64,000 bases of DNA from Flammula alnicola (Eukaryota; Basidiomycota; Agaricomycetes; Agaricales; Strophariaceae): NCBI GenBank assembly GCA_015499995.1, contig JADNRV010000018.1, positions 426,115 through 490,114 on the forward strand, written 5' to 3'. Of this stretch, positions 61,944 to 64,000 are shown piece after piece. The notes under the pieces are model-generated. The model was not told the origin of the DNA and did not search any database. It was given only the letters and a program-made list of their open reading frames with translations. The position numbers were made by a program, and so were the translations under genes. Numbering within the stretch: the stretch's first letter is position 1; each line of letters opens with the position of its first letter.

Positions 61944-63683
61944 TCAATGTCGTAAAAGCCAGGCGATTGAATTCGAAGTTATCGCTGAGCGGTTATATGA
62001 GATACCAATTGTCATGCCTTGTTGCCTTAGCTCTTCAATCGCTTTGTCGACGCCAACGCCATTCATTCCGTCCATCCGCTGATTGGAATGAACTACGACT
62101 TCTTCCAACTTCGTGAACCCGTGCTGATCCCTTGCGTCCATTCGTGCCTTCATGAAATTTATGAGCGCACCTGCAGAAAAAGAGCACCTCGCGTTGGTTT
62201 TATAGGTTAGTGTCTGCAGCTCTGGACACATATAATCTCTTCTGTTCGCCACCAAGGGCCCTCCTGCATCTGGTCCTTGCCGGATGCGAGGTGTGAGTCG
62301 CTCGAGGAGTGCATCATCCATCCCTCTGCCCTGGGCGTACGCAAAAATTTGGTGCAGTGGAGGGTAACTAGTTATGGGCTTCGCAAGGGTGAGATGCTTT
62401 ACGGTAGGTGTTAGGGGTAGTAATTGATGAAGCTCGATTCCGCCTGGGTCAATAAACAGGGAATCCAATTTTTCTGCGCTCCTGAGGAGGTGTTGGATGA
62501 GGCTTGTTCGGGGAGGAATGAGGAAACCCCGATATGTAAAGGATCGTAGTTTCGGAACGTCGAAGAGGATAGGAAGAAATGTCTTCTCGAAAAGGACCAA
62601 CGATTCCAGATAAACCAGCCGTACCGAGTCGAATGGAGAAGAAAGGTTGGGGAGCGCCATCATTGCATGTCGATCGCAAGTGTCGAGCGTTGCATGCTGA
62701 AGATTTTTGCATGCAGAAAGCATGACGTAACATGAAAATCCAGTGAGATAGCAGCCTTCCAAGCGTAGCTCGGTAAGCTGAGTCCAATTGACGGCTATTT
62801 TGAAAGGGAGGCTGGCGTACACGAACCGAAGGGACTGGAGTCGCGGTGCTTGAAGTATCGGTAAGTCGTTCGGAACCCACACATTACCGCCGAATAATGT
62901 ATGTCTCGTCTGGGGCTTCTGCGATGAGAGAAAGCTGATATCTCGCAACAGGGGCACGTCCTTGCCGGTTAGACCGGTAACGAGCGAGGCAGCCGGGACC
63001 TGGAAGAGAGTCTCAAGCTGGAAATTTTCCCAATATTTGGAGAACTTGGTCAATGTCGCCAGGATACACGTGATTTCTGAATATGATCCATTTTCTCCCG
63101 CCTCGGTGCTTACGGATATGGATAGTGGAAGAGGCGCCGCACGGGTGAGCCATTGCTCCAAGACTTCGGATCGTATACGTCCAGTGCGGTTTTGACTCGG
63201 AGCGCTATGAATGACAACGTGAACTCTCGACCATAAGATTCGGGTGGTGAGTGCGATGAACCTCCAGGACCTGCAAACGTGGCATAATCCCATGGGCATC
63301 TCATGGGCGCCTATTACAGGATTTCGTCCTTCTGGAAGGCAGCGAACGAAGATCTGCTCCCAGATTTCTTGGGGAACCCTTCGTACGGGTGAGAGACAGC
63401 TTCTGTGTGCTGAGATGTGTTCTGAAAGCAAATCTCTCTGCGATCGAAGGTCGTCCGCCGTCTGTAGTTGTGCTAAACCGCTGAACCCCGAGTCTCTGGG
63501 GTCATAAATCACGATCGGGTATTCGTCGTCGTCGGCCATGAAGCTGTTAAGAGAATGGTCCAATTTCGAGAGTTTTGCGGTGCAAGCAAGTATATACTCT
63601 TTGATCTGTACGACTTCGGTATCGGATGGGACATCATTAGTGTCAAGGAATTGGGAAAAGGGTGACTCAGACTTCTTGGCCAT
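61944..63683 (-). CDS. F-box protein, agaricomycete type
   Basis: One uninterrupted exon of 579 aa from the ATG at 63,683 (MAKKSESPFSQF). The usual agaricomycete layout is present: an N-terminal coiled segment (IKEYILACTAKLSKLDHSLN, then LRSQRDLLSEHISAHRS), the F-box-like motif (LSPVRRVPQEIWEQIFVRCL), CHVCRSWRFIALTTRILWSR, and irregular leucine-rich repeats to the C-terminus. Likely an SCF substrate adaptor; the target is unknown. It is unrelated in sequence to F-box copies A-C. A 5' exon upstream is possible, since a CAG acceptor-like site lies just before the ATG. Confidence 0.85.
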   Translation of the reverse strand: MAKKSESPFSQFLDTNDVPSDTEVVQIKEYILACTAKLSKLDHSLNSFMADDDEYPIVIYDPRDSGFSGLAQLQTADDLRSQRDLLSEHISAHRSCLSPVRRVPQEIWEQIFVRCLPEGRNPVIGAHEMPMGLCHVCRSWRFIALTTRILWSRVHVVIHSAPSQNRTGRIRSEVLEQWLTRAAPLPLSISVSTEAGENGSYSEITCILATLTKFSKYWENFQLETLFQVPAASLVTGLTGKDVPLLRDISFLSSQKPQTRHTLFGGNVWVPNDLPILQAPRLQSLRFVYASLPFKIAVNWTQLTELRLEGCYLTGFSCYVMLSACKNLQHATLDTCDRHAMMALPNLSSPFDSVRLVYLESLVLFEKTFLPILFDVPKLRSFTYRGFLIPPRTSLIQHLLRSAEKLDSLFIDPGGIELHQLLPLTPTVKHLTLAKPITSYPPLHQIFAYAQGRGMDDALLERLTPRIRQGPDAGGPLVANRRDYMCPELQTLTYKTNARCSFSAGALINFMKARMDARDQHGFTKLEEVVVHSNQRMDGMNGVGVDKAIEELRQQGMTIGISYNRSAITSNSIAWLLRH

Positions 63684-64000
63684 AATCTGCGTAAAAGACC
63701 CAATTGCGGATAGGGCCAATCTCTGTCGTCCTTGTAGGAAGCAATTGTGCTGCGACTGTTTTTAAGCATTCGTCATCGTCCAAGCGCGGTTTCTCAGGCT
63801 TGTAAACTTGGTAGGCATCGAAGTCTTCGGGCACTTATGTACCGATCTCAAATCAACATCCGCAAACAGGCGACCGCGTTCAGAACTTTAACATGTTGGC
63901 GTTGACAAGCATGCATTTTGGACAAATTGCTGCGATCTTCACCCCCAACCTTACTTATCGTCGTATGAGGATGGAAAAATCTCTGCTTCGCTTCTCATGC
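63684..64000. other. Upstream region of the F-box gene
   Basis: No gene recognised in the last ~320 bp; it should hold the promoter of the minus-strand F-box gene. Confidence 0.4.

Noticed and set aside
1..64000. Search for tRNA genes, transposase, reverse transcriptase and CRISPR arrays
   Set aside because: No GGTTCRANYCC box with matching stems, no RT or DDE motif in the frames, and no regularly spaced repeats were found by eye.

Overview
The window is nuclear DNA of a basidiomycete, most likely an agaricomycete mushroom-type fungus. Genes carry many 50-80 bp GT..AG introns and tiny exons. Families that are expanded in agaricomycetes are present: NACHT NTPases with the SGGTFTQI leader, F-box proteins with propeller-like tails, and DUF6535 membrane proteins. 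Housekeeping genes are eukaryotic: peroxisomal Lon, an ER Hsp70 of the Lhs1 type, an Unc13-like tether, Fes1, Bap31 and Ubp6. I see no CRISPR, operon, rRNA or convincing tRNA, and no retrotransposon core.

The first 41 kb is built as a very large inverted duplication. The left arm (1 to ~6,705, cut by the window edge) and the right arm (~34,234 to 40,859) each carry, from outside in, a four-TM membrane protein gene, a NACHT NTPase gene and an F-box gene. The outer ~3.2 kb of the two arms looks identical. From about 3,204/37,655 inward the arms diverge. The NACHT C-terminal domain differs at about 9% of residues, and the right-hand F-box copy is a wreck. Between the arms (6.7-34.2 kb) lie single-copy genes: a broken DUF6535 gene (-), a long low-complexity protein (-), a 5.4 kb gene-poor stretch, LON2 (+), LHS1 (-) and an Unc13-like gene (-).

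Right of the repeat, 41-64 kb holds a disordered/multi-pass membrane protein (+), an 88-aa three-exon gene (+), a small hypothetical (-) and FES1 (+). These are followed by a Pro/Gln-rich tandem-repeat protein ending in a PD-(D/E)XK-nuclease-like region (+), a third copy of the F-box gene (-), a divergent Bap31-like/UBP6 pair, and an F-box/LRR-type gene (-).

Two patterns stand out. First, each of the three F-box copies lies tail-to-tail, 101-127 bp from the stop codon of a possible defence or recognition-type gene (NACHT twice, nuclease-like once). This may be a recurrent cassette. Second, many conserved genes (LON2, LHS1, UNC13-like, FES1, UBP6, DUF6535) are interrupted by single missing bases, often in short homopolymers. 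Other genes (both NACHT copies, F-box A, BAP31, the 265-aa membrane protein) are clean. Residual long-read indel errors are the simplest explanation, so 'pseudogene' calls here should be made with care.
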